From Centropus unirufus (lineage: Eukaryota > Chordata > Aves > Cuculiformes > Centropidae), in contig VYZI01000324.1 of the NCBI GenBank assembly GCA_013397695.1, forward strand, positions 761,940-825,939: a stretch of DNA of 64,000 nucleotides, given 5' to 3'. Below the pieces are notes generated by a model. That model was given only the letters and a program-made list of their open reading frames with translations, did not search any database and was not told the origin of the DNA. Position 1 is the stretch's first letter, and each line of letters begins with the position of its first letter. Shown piece after piece: positions 11,601-22,601 of this stretch. Position numbers and translations under genes: made by a program.

Positions 11601-12573
11601 GGATGCTGTTTGCTGGGAGGCAGGGACAGAAACCTCTTTGCTGCTACAAGGAAAGGACAGCACTGTGTCACAGCTGGAAGAGCTGCTCCTGAGATGTTCC
11701 CATGTTAGGAATCAACTGTGATTCTTCATTTGGACAAATCCTGACCAGGGAGTCTCCAAAAATAGGATGCAGGGATGCTGGGATGGGATGTGATGTGCAC
11801 AGGTGTGTCAGGGGCAGAAGGATGTAGGGCAAACGCTGGGGATGCTGCTTGTCTTGGGGCAGGAAAGCAAAGATGAGGGATGCGAAAACAATCTATTAGC
11901 ATCAAGAAATCAAGACAGCACAATTGCTATGGTCTCCTATCTGCAACCCAGGCAGCTTTGCAGCTCTTCACTTCTAATTACCCGCAGATAATAAGTGAAT
12001 ACAATGGTGAAGGATATGAGAATAATTTACTGTTCATCAAAGAAAAAGATTGGAATCATTTGCCTTCAGTATATCCATTTCTGCAACGAAGATCCTACCC
12101 AAGAGACCTTCCAATCAGCCCCTCCTGACAACTCCTGCCAAAAATCTGTTACAGCTATTAGCAACAAAGTTATTAGCTAGTAATTAACCCTGTAATTAAC
12201 TTGAAGTGACTTCAGCAATCAACACCGAGATCTAATGTGAACATGTCGTTGAATCAAGTGCCATTAATGCGTGGAAAGATCTCTTCATGGTGGCTGCAAT
12301 GACAACAACCCAAGGTTGCCACGCAGCTGATGGAGATGAGTGGGATGCAAGGGGTTTGCAGAGGCACTGCCCTCTCTTCACTCTCTAAACAGGTCAGCTA
12401 AACCCCAACACAAGCTCAGCCATCACTAAATGCAGAGGCTTCCTCAAGCATCCTGTGTTTGCCAACTTCTCAGCCACTCCGGTTGCTTAACTGCACACAA
12501 CCCCGCGACTCTTGATGGGGTTTTGAACCGAAAAGCATTGCCTTTTAATTTCTATCATGAAACATTGAATTAA
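8633..12573. other. Long unique stretch without recent repeats
   Basis: Nearly 4 kb with no CR1. GC-rich, CpG-poor sub-blocks at about 9.5-11.3 kb give overlapping frames of 60-180 codons on both strands, with no domain in any. From about 11.9 kb the sequence becomes AT-rich with candidate regulatory words. No gene is supported. Confidence 0.5.
11960..12290. promoter_or_regulatory. AT-rich candidate conserved non-coding block
   Basis: Includes CGCAGATAATAAGTGAATAC, GTTATTAGCTAG, and two identical TAATTAAC words at 12181-12188 and 12193-12200, i.e. 12 bp apart. The block is repeat-free and has even, non-simple composition, as enhancers often do. There is no direct proof of constraint in a single sequence. 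Confidence 0.25.
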
Positions 12574-12652
12574 TTTCTTCCTCTCCCTCATTCTTCTTCT
12601 TCCTTTGCCTTCTTTTTCTTCCTCTCCTTCTTTTTATTCCTCTTCCTCTTCA
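12574..12652. repeat. Polypyrimidine tract
   Basis: About 79 bases of almost unbroken C and T on the + strand, built of TTCTTC, CCTCTCC and CTTTTT words. The open frames across it (Ser/Pro-rich on one strand, Lys/Glu-rich on the other) are composition artefacts. Such tracts can adopt triplex (H-DNA) structure. Confidence 0.8.
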
Positions 12653-15079
12653 ACAAAGATACCATCACCTCCTGATCTCCCAGCCAGTTTGCTCTCCGCT
12701 CTGCCTTGCAGCCCAGCCAGGCACTCCAACCCAAGTGGATTTTATCCTGTGAGTCTCTCCTCTCCCCTCCCTGTCCCCTTCTCTCTCTGCTCACTCTCTC
12801 CCTGATACGCTTAAAAGAGACACAATTGAGTCGTGTTAATACACCCGACTCCTGCATGAGTGTTATTCTGTCTCATCACGGATACAGAGGGAGAGGGAAC
12901 AGATTTGGCATTTAATAGAGCTATCCTCAAGGACACCGAGGCAGCTATTCAGGAATGATCAAATGACGGGTTTGAATATCAAACAGCAGCCCTGACAGCC
13001 AGGGAATCGGAGATCTCTTGTCGTACACCTGATATCCTAATCTGAAATGAGAATCTTGGGGGAGGCTCATCCTTTTCAAAGGGTGCTTTCTTTTTTTTTA
13101 GGTAACTTTCCCTTTTGCCTTCAGAAGTTTAACAAAAGTGCATCCATTCAGAGCAATCATTTATCTCCAGTGGCAATCAGCTTAAATATGGCCCATTATC
13201 AAGCTGCCTGCTAGTGTACATCAGCAGGAGCTGTTAGGACACGCGGCTGTGCGGGTAACATGCTAGTAATTACTTGTCTTTGCAAAATAACCTCAGCTGA
13301 TGAAGAGGAGGAGCCGGATGGAAAAGCAGCTGAAGCCACCAGAGACAGAGCTAGCGCGTGGAGGGCAGGGAGCAGCTGGGAAAGGCACTGACTCAGTTTT
13401 ACCTGGTCCCATGGCTCGGTCCCGATGGGGCTTGCTAACGCATGGGACAACGTCATCCAATATCCCTCCTCTTCTCCAGCCTGAGACTGAAATATTGAAT
13501 TACCTCCACCCTGTGTCTGAGCAGCCCTGGCTCTGCGGCACCTACGCAGGCTGGGGACGTGTCCATGTACAGCTGATGGACTCACTGTTTCCCGCCACGG
13601 TGCTCTCCTACTTTTGCAAATCACCTTCCTGATAAATCACCTCTGTGGTGTGGCTGGGTCCACTGGCCTCCTCCAGGGAGCTTTGCGAGAGGGAAGGGTC
13701 CGAATGCCCAAACCAGGGCAGCAGATACCTGGCTGTAAGCAGACAGACACAGAGGCAATGGCAAGCTTCCTCATTTCAAAAAACATGTAAGTAGGACTGT
13801 ATCTCCGTACCTTATATGTATATTCCTTGATATATAACTTAATAAAACTTTATGGACCTAGGATAAGGTATCCACGCTGAATAGATGAACTGGGATTGAA
13901 ATATGGTCCAATTAAGTCTGTAACAGGGCTGGCTTTACTTTGAACATCCTCCAACTTGAAATGAAATCTCCACTGAAAGAGATAAATCAGCCACCATAAA
14001 GCACAACCCTGCTTCTGCGCCTCTCCCAAAGGAGCAGGGATCAGCCCGACCCATGATTTTTAGGGGAGAAGATGGATTCTTATTGGGATGCATCCGCTCT
14101 CAAGGTGTTTGCAGCCTCTGTGCGGCTCGAGCAGCTCTTCCCCATCCTCTCCTTTGGCTCTGCCAGACCCCTCGCGCTCATCCCCGCTGAAAGGAAACAA
14201 AACAGCAAATTGTTTTGCCATCATGTTCCCACAGCTGCAATTAGCACATTCATGCATTCGTTTAATTTCCCCTTTTTCGGCATCCTCTTTTTTTTCCATC
14301 TTTCACCGCCGCTTCAAGAAAAGGAGATTATTTTTAATTACAGTTTTACACTTGATGAATGAACGTCAACAACGTCCTAATGAATGGGACTGCGGCACAA
14401 GGACACGATGTGCTTCCATGGCTTTCAAGGGGGTTCTGGAGGCAGGATGTATCTGCAGGCTGCCCCCATGGAATCTTGGAGATGGCAAAGGACAAAGAAG
14501 GCAAATTGTAATGTAATATTCTCCTGGAGTCAGGCACATCAATTGCTCAGGCTACAGCGGTCCAAGATGCCCCAAACATTGACCCAACATGGTCCCAGGA
14601 TTGGTCTGAGCATCCTAGGGGCACTGAGGAGGGGCTCTGCTTTTGGTAATGTCAATTTCTCATACAAATAGCTCGGTGTTAATGGAAGCTGCAGCCTGAT
14701 GTCATTCTGCATAGTAAAGAAACCCCACCACTACCCTAATTTGTGATTCATGGTGCTATCACCCATGGAGTTGGAGGCTTTGTTTTTCATCAAAAGCAGC
14801 TTTACTCTCTCCCCCCAAATGCGACAAAAGGTATGGGTTTTCTGCATGTGGAAAAGGTCATTCCATCATGAAAACCTGCTGCCTGACACGCTGGTTTTAT
14901 TGAGGTGAAAGGCAGGAGTATTGAAATTCTGCCAAGCCAAATGAAAAGAGAAAACAAGCTCTCCAAAACAAATAGCAGCCCTCCAAACCCTGAACAAAAC
15001 CCCAGTGCGCACAGTTCTGCAGGGATGAGGCAGTGGTTTCCAGACACAGCCTGGATCAGGCAAGCTCACCCTCTTCCCA
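12653..15079. other. Unique non-coding sequence
   Basis: No CR1 and no coding gene. A patch at 13130-13215 (GAGCAATCATTTATC, CAGCTTAAATATGGCCC) has the look of a conserved non-coding element. Frames of 110-140 codons at 13.2-14.5 kb have no recognisable content. Confidence 0.5.
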
Positions 15080-15478
15080 AGTGAGAGAAAGTTGGGATTG
15101 TTCAGCCTGGAGAAGAAAAGATTCCAGGGGGACCTTAGAGCAGCTTCCAGTGCTGAAAGGAGCTCCAGGAAAGCTGGGGAGGGGCTCTGGATCAGGGAGG
15201 GCAGGGATAGAATGAGGAGGAGAACAGTTTTCAGATGCAAGAGGGGAGATTGAGATGAGATCTTGGGGAGAAATGTTTTGCTGTGAGGGTGGGGAGGCCC
15301 TGGCCCAGGTTGCCCAGAGCAGCGGTGGCTGCCCCATCCCTGGAGGTGTTGAAGGCCAGGTTGGATGGGGCGTGGAGCCCCTGGTGCAGTGGGAGGTGTC
15401 CCTGCCCTTGGCATGGGGTGGAACCGTATTAGCTTTGATGTTCCTTCCAACCCAAACCATTTCAGGACTCTATGATTT
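15080..15478 (+). repeat. CR1 LINE 3' fragment (copy 7)
   Basis: A nearly complete tail: GTTGGGATTGTTCAGCCTGG, CCTTAGAGCAGCTTCCAGTG, GGAAAGCTGGGGAGGGGC, GAGATTGAGATGAGATCTTG, TTTTGCTGTGAGGGTGGGG, CAGGTTGCCCAGAGCAGC, AAGGCCAGGTTGGATGGGG, CCAACCCAAACCATTTC and TCTATGATTT. Damage is limited to point changes near the end. The 245-codon antisense frame at 14866-15603 is produced by this element. Confidence 0.97.
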
Positions 15479-17040
15479 CTCTGCCTTTTTGCTGCTGGAA
15501 GAAAGGAAAAAGAAGGGGGGAAAAAGGCAGGAAACCTCACAAACAGCCAAACTTGGGAAAACTGCAGGCTCTCAAAGAGTGACAGTTCTCGGAGCGTTGC
15601 CAAGCTTAATCGTCACCATTAATCAATTATTGCACATGAAAACAGAAAGTGTCGGCAAACTCAGCCGGCTCTTGAATGAAATGGAAAAGGGTTAGACAGC
15701 CTTAGATACTTGCTTCTTTCTAGCTGAGGGATCAAACCACATTCCCATCATAAAAGGCTTCCAGGCTCATAAATAATGTGAGTGACAACTTCGGCATTAA
15801 CTCCGCCTCGGGTTCCCACACCAGGCTCCCCAGCCCTTCCCAGTCCTTTATTCCCCCACCTCATCCATGACCCTGGATTGATTAAGGGATTTATTTCTTC
15901 ACCCCCATGCCTGGTGCGGGAAGGGGACCCCAGATCCCAGTGTGTCCCTCAGCAAGGTGCTGGCACCCGCATCCCTCCCAGCAGGGAAGGAAGGGAAAAC
16001 GCTGTGAATTATGAGTAAATAGATTTGACTCAGTCCAGAGTCTTTTCAGGGTGGGTTTTTCTATTTTTTTCCTTTTCCTTTCATGGTAAATTTTCGGTAA
16101 CAAGGCAGCCAATGGTGACGGCGCATGGGGATTGAAAATGGTTTCAAAGGAGCCTTATCATGCTGGGGACATGTGCACATTGAGCCTTGGAGATAGGATG
16201 AGTGTAGGGCCCTTCCGCAGGAGGCAAACAAATATATACAGTTTTTATTTGCTTTTTCCTGTTCCTTTGGGTTGCATTTTCCTTTTTCTATTTTTTTTAG
16301 GGGGAGGGGATCTTGTCCAAACTGTCAGCAGTGTTTGGTTTGGGCTCAGTGACTGCAGGAATTTAATACGTCCCTTACTTAAAGGGCCAACGTTGCTGTA
16401 AAAATATACAAGCCAAAGGTAGCATGGTTTTTAAAGATAAAACTAAAAGTCCTCACCTATGTTCCTCAAACTACCAGAAAAACAGAGAAAGATGTATTTA
16501 ATACTTAGTTTTTCTTTCTGGTGTGTGCTTTGCATACTGCAATGTCTGAGGTCTTAGGTTTAAGTGGACCGATAAAGAGATGGGTGGATACAACCTCAGC
16601 TCAAAGGGAGGTGGGTAAAGAGGAGGGAAGGTACTTTTATGATTTCATCAGGAGTCCTGCGATGCCTCCTGGGTTTTTAAAGCTCTCCAAGATCTCCAAG
16701 TCTCCGCAGTGTTACGAGGATCTCATCTCTCATTTAAATTAGAACTCGATAGACCTTGTGCTGAAAGATTGGCAGATGTGAGGCCAGCAAGCCCCAGGCG
16801 TGGCTGGGGGGCGATGGCCAGGAGGAGACCCGCACCTCTGGGCTCTCTTCAGCCCATGTGGGATTTGCTATTAGTACACCTCTATAATAACTGCTCCAAA
16901 ACCCTTAAATACACCAATAATGATAAGAATGAAATGCTGCCTATTTATTCTGATGGTGTAACTGCTCTTGGCCAAAGCTGATTGCCTCTAAAAAAGTGAG
17001 GATGGTTTCACCAATGGCACTGGGGAACCACACTGGATTT
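15479..17040. other. Unique non-coding sequence
   Basis: Mixed composition with T-rich stretches near 16060-16080 and 16285-16300. No repeats or coding features recognised. Confidence 0.5.
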
Positions 17041-17231
17041 AATCATGGAATGGTTTGGGTTGGGAGGGACCTTAAAGCCCATCCAGTTCCAGTCCCCTGC
17101 CCTGGGCAGGGACACCTCCCACTGGATCAAGCTGCAAGTGTGCGTTCCTTGTGTTGAGCTTCTCCTCCACCAGCACCCAGGTCATTCTCCTCTTGGATGC
17201 TCCCAATCCATTCTCCTCCCAGTCTTTAATT
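17041..17231 (-). repeat. CR1 LINE composite with internal deletion (copy 8)
   Basis: Bases 17041-17131 are the intact 3' terminus in antisense: AATCATGGAATGGTTTGGG to CACTGGATCAAG. The sequence then jumps to about 17148-17231, where CACCAGCACCCAGGTCATTC and TTCTCCTCCCAGTCTTTAAT resemble, in antisense, a more upstream part of CR1-type elements. The simplest reading is one insertion that lost the several hundred bases between. The first part is certain and the second is moderately supported. Confidence 0.75.
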
Positions 17232-17894
17232 GTGCAAATAGTTTGGGTTCGGGTTTGGAAGAGTGGCTGGTGACCTCGGTCCCTATTTGCAAGCTGTGAC
17301 CTGCAGGGAGATCCCCATGTCTAGATGCTGAGATTGATAGAGAGAGGACTAAGCCTGCAGCCAGTGTAAATCAGCAATAGCACAAGGATTTTCAGTTCCA
17401 GGGGGGTTAAGCATGGGAATCTGGGCTGGGAAATCATTTGTAATTTTCTTTTTAGGTGATGGTAGGAGGGCTGGTGCAGGATGTTAAACGCCCAGCAAGG
17501 CTTTTAACTCATCCCTCCATCACTTAAACAATTATCTTGTAGTAACATTTGGGATTTTTGTGCGTTATAAGGTATATTAATTATGAACAGGTTTTGGAAT
17601 TGAATTCCCAGGCTTTAATGGGCTGCTTCTCCACCCGGCAGATGGGAACCAGCTCCGTTTATGGCCATCCTATTGCTGAAAATGCTCTGTTTTAGCAAGA
17701 GGGGAAAACGGTCCATGTCACCCTGAAATGTTCGCAGGATAATCAGGAAACACGGGGAAATGAAACACTAAAACACTTCATAAAACCAAAGTGTTTCATC
17801 ACCATAACTAATGAAAATATATGATTGCCCAATAAAAACCCCTTTGAACGGGTCGCGCTTGGTGGCCTTGCTTTTATTAACACTTGTTAACACC
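17232..17894. other. Unique non-coding sequence
   Basis: AT-leaning unique DNA; nothing recognised besides short AT-rich words near 17560-17620. Confidence 0.5.
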
Positions 17895-18105
17895 CTGGCT
17901 GCAGTGACAGCTGTGCTGGCCGTGGGAATTATGGTGACAGCTGTGGTGGCAGCAGTGACAACCGTGGTGGCGGAAGGGACGGTCACAGCAGCTGTGGTGA
18001 CAGCTGTGCTGGCTGCAGGGACAGCTGCGGCACGTGTGGTGGCTGTGGGGATCGCTGCAGGGACAGCCAAGGTGGCTGCACTGGGGCTGTGGTGGCTGCT
18101 GAAGT
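17895..18105. repeat. Degenerate minisatellite of GTGACAGCTGTG type
   Basis: Roughly 15-bp, imperfect units built from GGTGACAGCTGTG, GTGGTGGC and CTGCAGGGACAGC recur for about 210 bp. Because unit lengths are mostly multiples of three, open frames arise on both strands: Ala/Val/Thr-rich on the + strand (part of a 122-codon frame at 17811-18179) and Cys/His/Ser-rich on the - strand. I regard these as by-products of the repeat, not genes. Confidence 0.75.
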
Positions 18106-18805
18106 GGTTGCCTTGTTGCCAGGGTGGGACCTTCTGGCCGGGTGGGTGCACTGTCCCTCCTGTCCTGCACCATGGATGAAGTCTTGGCTGGAGCTGTTTC
18201 AGTCCAGAAATCAACTCACGTTTCTTTTCTTTCCAGATTTGGTGTTTCTAGGTCCGTGCTCTTGCAGAGTTTTATCATGCCCATGCCCTGCTTTTTGCGC
18301 GCTATGGCAAAGAGTTGGTCCCTGTCCTGGGATCTCACTGCTCCCTCCAGGCTGTCCTCCTCCTCTTCCTCTCCCCCATCTTCTCTAGCATTTAAGTTAA
18401 ACAAAAATAACCAACAGCATTGTGGAGAAACAAGATTTTTACTTAAAAAACTCCACAACTCATTTTATTCATAGTAGCTAATTCCATTAATTATGTTATG
18501 ATGCAATTAAGCATTTCATTTCCTAGCTATTAAAGCTTAAATTATTTATTAATAATTACAGATCATTAGCTGATAATGTTCACTCGGCAGCTCGGGAGCT
18601 GAATAATTCATCTCCTTTGACTGAGTATTCCCCCCTCCTTGACATTTGTCTGTAATCCTTTTTTCTAAGCTTGGACATTAATTTTCCAGCTCAGGGCAGA
18701 GCTGTGACCTCCAGAAAACTGTGGTTTGTGCTGGAGGTCCCAGCTCCCAGTGCTGCAGGGGAGGACAGCCAGGATTCAGCATTCCCCAGAGGGCACAAAG
18801 CCCCT
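18106..18805. other. Unique non-coding sequence
   Basis: Contains the AT-rich candidate regulatory block at 18455-18640. A CTTTTCTTTCCAG word near 18225-18237 resembles a splice acceptor but no exon-like frame or donor can be tied to it. Confidence 0.5.
18455..18640. promoter_or_regulatory. AT-rich candidate conserved non-coding block
   Basis: Dense in homeodomain-core words: CCATTAATTATG, GATGCAATTAAGC, TTATTAATAATTAC, GATCATTAGCTGATAATG and GAATAATTCATC. The stretch is complex rather than simple-sequence and is repeat-free. This is the most enhancer-like block in the window by eye; function is inferred from composition only. Confidence 0.3.
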
Positions 18806-18900
18806 CCAGGACCCCACTTTTTCCAGGACCCCCCTTTTTCCAGGCTGGAGATAGAGGAGTCCCAGGATTCATCCTTCTTCCCAGGATTCACCCTGCTGCC
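18806..18900. repeat. Short tandem repeats next to the assembly gap
   Basis: Two 17-bp units, CCAGGACCCC-CTTTTT type, occupy 18806-18839 with a third partial start at 18840. Two ~19-bp units beginning CCCAGGATTCA follow at 18861-18879 and 18880 onward. CCAGGATTCA also occurs near 18769. This low-complexity array may continue into the gap. Confidence 0.75.
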
Positions 18901-18917
18901 CTTTTGGCTTCCTGAAA

Positions 18918-19307
18918 NNNNNNNNNNNNNNNNNNNNNNNNNNNNNNNNNNNNNNNNNNNNNNNNNNNNNNNNNNNNNNNNNNNNNNNNNNNNNNNNNNN
19001 NNNNNNNNNNNNNNNNNNNNNNNNNNNNNNNNNNNNNNNNNNNNNNNNNNNNNNNNNNNNNNNNNNNNNNNNNNNNNNNNNNNNNNNNNNNNNNNNNNNN
19101 NNNNNNNNNNNNNNNNNNNNNNNNNNNNNNNNNNNNNNNNNNNNNNNNNNNNNNNNNNNNNNNNNNNNNNNNNNNNNNNNNNNNNNNNNNNNNNNNNNNN
19201 NNNNNNNNNNNNNNNNNNNNNNNNNNNNNNNNNNNNNNNNNNNNNNNNNNNNNNNNNNNNNNNNNNNNNNNNNNNNNNNNNNNNNNNNNNNNNNNNNNNN
19301 NNNNNNN
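18918..19307. other. Assembly gap (390 N)
   Basis: A run of 390 undetermined bases. The right edge lies inside a CR1 3' tail and the left edge beside short tandem repeats, so the missing sequence should include the 3' terminus of CR1 copy 9 and possibly more tandem repeat. The frames translated across it are meaningless. Confidence 1.
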
Positions 19308-19499
19308 GGCCTCCCCACCCTCACAGCAAAACATTTCTCCCTGAGATCTCACCTCAATCTCCCCTCTCTCACCTCAAAACCATTCCCCTTATCCCCTTCT
19401 TGCCCTTCCTGATCCAGAGCCCCTTCCCAGCTTTCCTGGAGCCCTTTTCAGTGCTGGAAGCTGCTCTAAGATCTCCCTGGAGTTTTCCCTTATCCAGGA
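19308..19499 (-). repeat. CR1 LINE fragment abutting the gap (copy 9)
   Basis: Antisense CR1 from GGCCTCCCCACCCTCACAGC through GAGATCTCACCTCAATCTCC and CTTCCTGATCCAGAGCCCC to GGAAGCTGCTCTAAGATCTC, then a degraded end at about 19499. The 3' terminal ~180 bp expected upstream on the + strand fall in the N run. Confidence 0.94.
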
Positions 19500-21119
19500 T
19501 AAAGCATAAGATTCTTCTTTGTCTTTTTTGTGATGACCTCACAAAAGGCAACATCTGTGCAGGGAGAGCAGGAGGAGCTGAGTGGCTCAGGGTTAACTGA
19601 AGAGCTGCTCCTGTGGGAGCAGGGAGGGATGCTCTGGACCCCAGCACAGTGGTTGCTCCCCATGACCCAGGAGGACCATCACCAAGCTTTGAGACTGCTG
19701 AGAGGTGATGATTGCTAAATAGCTCAATACTTTTATTACCTTGAAGAAACAGTGCAAGAGGGGTGGTTAATTAAGGCTATTGTATATTTGGATTTGTAAT
19801 TTTGGTTTTTCTTTTTTTTTATTCTCATTGGTGAGGATCTGTTCTGAGGAAGAGGGAAGAAAGGAATAGGTGAGACGGGAAAATGAGAGCTGTGCTGTGT
19901 CTTCATAACATCAGATAACTGAACAGATAAGGACTTTCTGCTGGTGAGGGCATTAGACACGGATGCTGAGCACCTGTGCTCTATTTCTGGCCAGGCCACC
20001 GCATTCTGGCGAGACTTTGACCCATTTACTGAGGGAGAAATGAAGCAGATAAAGCAAATCAAAGCTAATATTTCTCGGACAGTGTGCAGGCAATGGAGAG
20101 GCTGCTTGGGAGCTTCCTCTAAGGACTGAACTGATCCTTTCCAAAGCATGGGATGACTCCAGAAGTTCATCTCTCTTGCAACAGGCAGTTTTTTGGGGTT
20201 TTTTTTTAGGTCTTGAGAGGTCTAACTGGGATTGATGGGGGGCATGGGGGGGCAGAGAGGAGCAAGCGCCTTATGAGTGTGCAAAGAGGTGATGATTGCC
20301 TAAGGGCAGCTGAGATGCAGCCAGGCACTTCAGCCTTGTGCAGGGCCAGGTAATGCCATGGTGCACTCAGGTCCAGGTGCTCCCTGGGGAGCAGCTCCCT
20401 CCACTCAGGGCGAGAAAACGAGCATGAGAGAAGCTTCAGATGCACGAAGCAAGGAGAGGAGGGGAGAGGAGCTTGGGTAGAGTCCCCTTCCCTCTGTGCC
20501 TCAGGGGAAAAAATAAAAGGCTCTTCAGTGTAACTCAATTAATCACTTAATGCTTGTGTGGCACTTTGGAAATGTAAAGAGTGAGGTAAGAGCTCAGTGC
20601 GTTCCTGGTAACTGAGATGATTGACACCATGTGCTGAGTGAGCTCAGCACCAAATCTGAACCCTGTGGAGGAGGCAGGGGGGAGAAGGCACTTTGCTTCT
20701 GGCTCCAAAACCCTCTCGGCTTCACTCAGCAAGTCTGGAAGTGCTGGAAAGAAAAAAGAAAAAAAAAAAAAAGGCAATAGAAGAAAAAAAAAGAGCGTGC
20801 TTAGAAAAGCTTGTTAGGTTTGTAAGAAGGAATCATTCAATCAACCAGAGTGGAAGCGTTTTTCTATGGTAATCACTTCCCACCGGCAAACCTCACAGGA
20901 GCAAGCAACCGCTGAGCCTCGCGGTTTCAACAGGGTGTGAAATGAGGTGCCACGGAAAGCAGAAAACTCCAGCTTCCCAGCAAACACTGGTGGGGTTCCC
21001 CGCTGCGCTGGGAGGATGTGGGAGCTGAGGTGGTGACTGGAAGGGGCACAGGCAGCCTCAGCTGTCTCCTGGCGCTCCTGCAGGGTGGTTGTGCCGGGAG
21101 GAACGCAGCATTTTGGGGG
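19500..21119. other. Unique non-coding sequence
   Basis: A T-run lies at about 19807-19818 and an A-rich run at 20751-20773. No gene or recent repeat recognised. Confidence 0.5.
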
Positions 21120-21395
21120 GGATAACAAGTGATAGGATGAGATGAAATGGCCTCGGGCTGCACCAGGGGAGGTTTAAATTGGTTATTAGGAAAAAATTCT
21201 TTACTGAGAGAGCGATGCTGCATTGGACCAGGCTGCCCAGGGCAGTGGGGAAGTCTCCATCCCTGGAGAGGTTCAAAGAATGGGTCGATGTGGCACCTTG
21301 GGACAGGGTTTAGCAGCGATGGTGGTGCCAGGCTGATAGCTGGATGGGATGAGCTTAGAGGTCTTTCCATCCTTCACAATTCCATGATCCTCTGA
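21120..21395 (+). repeat. CR1 LINE 3' fragment, second type (copy 10)
   Basis: AACAAGTGATAGGATGAG, CACCAGGGGAGGTTTAAATT, GGACCAGGCTGCCCAGGGC, then AGCTTAGAGGTCTTTCCATC and a worn ATTCCATGATCC terminus. This is the CR1 type also present at 8316 and 52776. It has an intact order of blocks and point damage throughout, suggesting an older insertion. Confidence 0.92.
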
Positions 21396-22601
21396 TCTGG
21401 AAATGTTCAGAGCACAGACTGACCTGGGAGATGTGTATCTGGTGGAGAACATAGTGACCGAGGGGACAGAGCCATCCACTGCGGGGTGGATGGGATAAAA
21501 ACCATAGGAGCAGGTGGCATTCCCAGTAAAAGCCATTTCCCAGCCCTGGCACAGCGCATTGCGAGGTGGAAGCGAAGAGAAAATGTGTTGTTGCCGTTAA
21601 TTAAATGAAGCTCTGCTTTCTGAGCTGAACTCCGTGTGCTTACATAAAACTTCTATAGAAGTGTAGGTGTTTGTATAAACCACCTATAAAATTGTACCGC
21701 TCCCTTACTGCCTGGTGGGTTGTTAGTGGAGCTGAGCAGGGAAGGGCTCTGCTTTCCCAGGCAGCGACCACAAATTTTGATATTTGCTTTTTCCGGCCTC
21801 AAATAAGGTTGTAAAACTGAAATCTCAGTTGTTCTTCAGGAGGTAGAACTGAAAGTAGCTCCTTTAGTCAACCAAGCAGCTCCCTGCAAGGAACTCGAAA
21901 CACTTTTTTTGTTTCCTGTCTGGCTTTTAATACTTCTTACTACCAATTAACATTTCAAAATGAAAAGTCATTCTCAGCTGAAAAAGCCGGAGGTCTCAAT
22001 TTGAAAGCACTGGAGTTTGACTTTCTGATTATTTCAGCTCTTTCCTTTTGTAACTGGGGGAGAATTCATTGAAACTGATCCTTTTCAGCACTGATTTTGG
22101 CTTCTGATAAAACAGTATTTTTTAATTAAGGGAAAAATTACCAGTGGGGAAGCTGCATTTGCCGGTGAATTGAAAGAGGGGCTGTTGCAGTGACGGGGAC
22201 AATGAGTGTTGAATCCACCCCCACTCTATGGCTGAAGCTGTGTCCAGATGTAATTAAGAGCTTGATTGCCCTAGAAACGCCCTGAACTTCAATAAATAAT
22301 TCATATGGGGGAAAAAAATCACTTCTCATTCAAAAAATCCACCCAGAATGAAAACTCCACATGGAGAATGTGTCAGGTTTTGCTGGCAAAAGCGTGAGTG
22401 CTTTGATCCAGGTTCAGAGTGGGAGGAGGAAGCACAGGGAAGAGGAGGCTCGCAGGGGTGTGACCGGTTTCCAAACAGGGGTCATGAGTTGTTGGTCCTC
22501 ACCATGCAAGGATCAACCTGTGATTTGGGAAAGGGTTTCAGGCAAAAGGAAAAAAAAAAAGAGAGAAAATGTGTTTTCCAATCCAGCCAAGTGCAAGGCT
22601 T
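21396..22601. other. Unique non-coding sequence
   Basis: AT-leaning unique sequence with an A-run at 22548-22560 just before the next CR1. No coding signal. Confidence 0.5.

Noticed and set aside
17811..18214. Ala/Val-rich or Cys/His-rich 'protein' of 98-148 codons
   Set aside because: Generated by a degenerate minisatellite whose units are multiples of three; the Cys/His spacing does not follow a zinc-finger pattern.
18671..19600. 309-codon frame
   Set aside because: More than a third of it is the N run; the rest is tandem repeat and antisense CR1.
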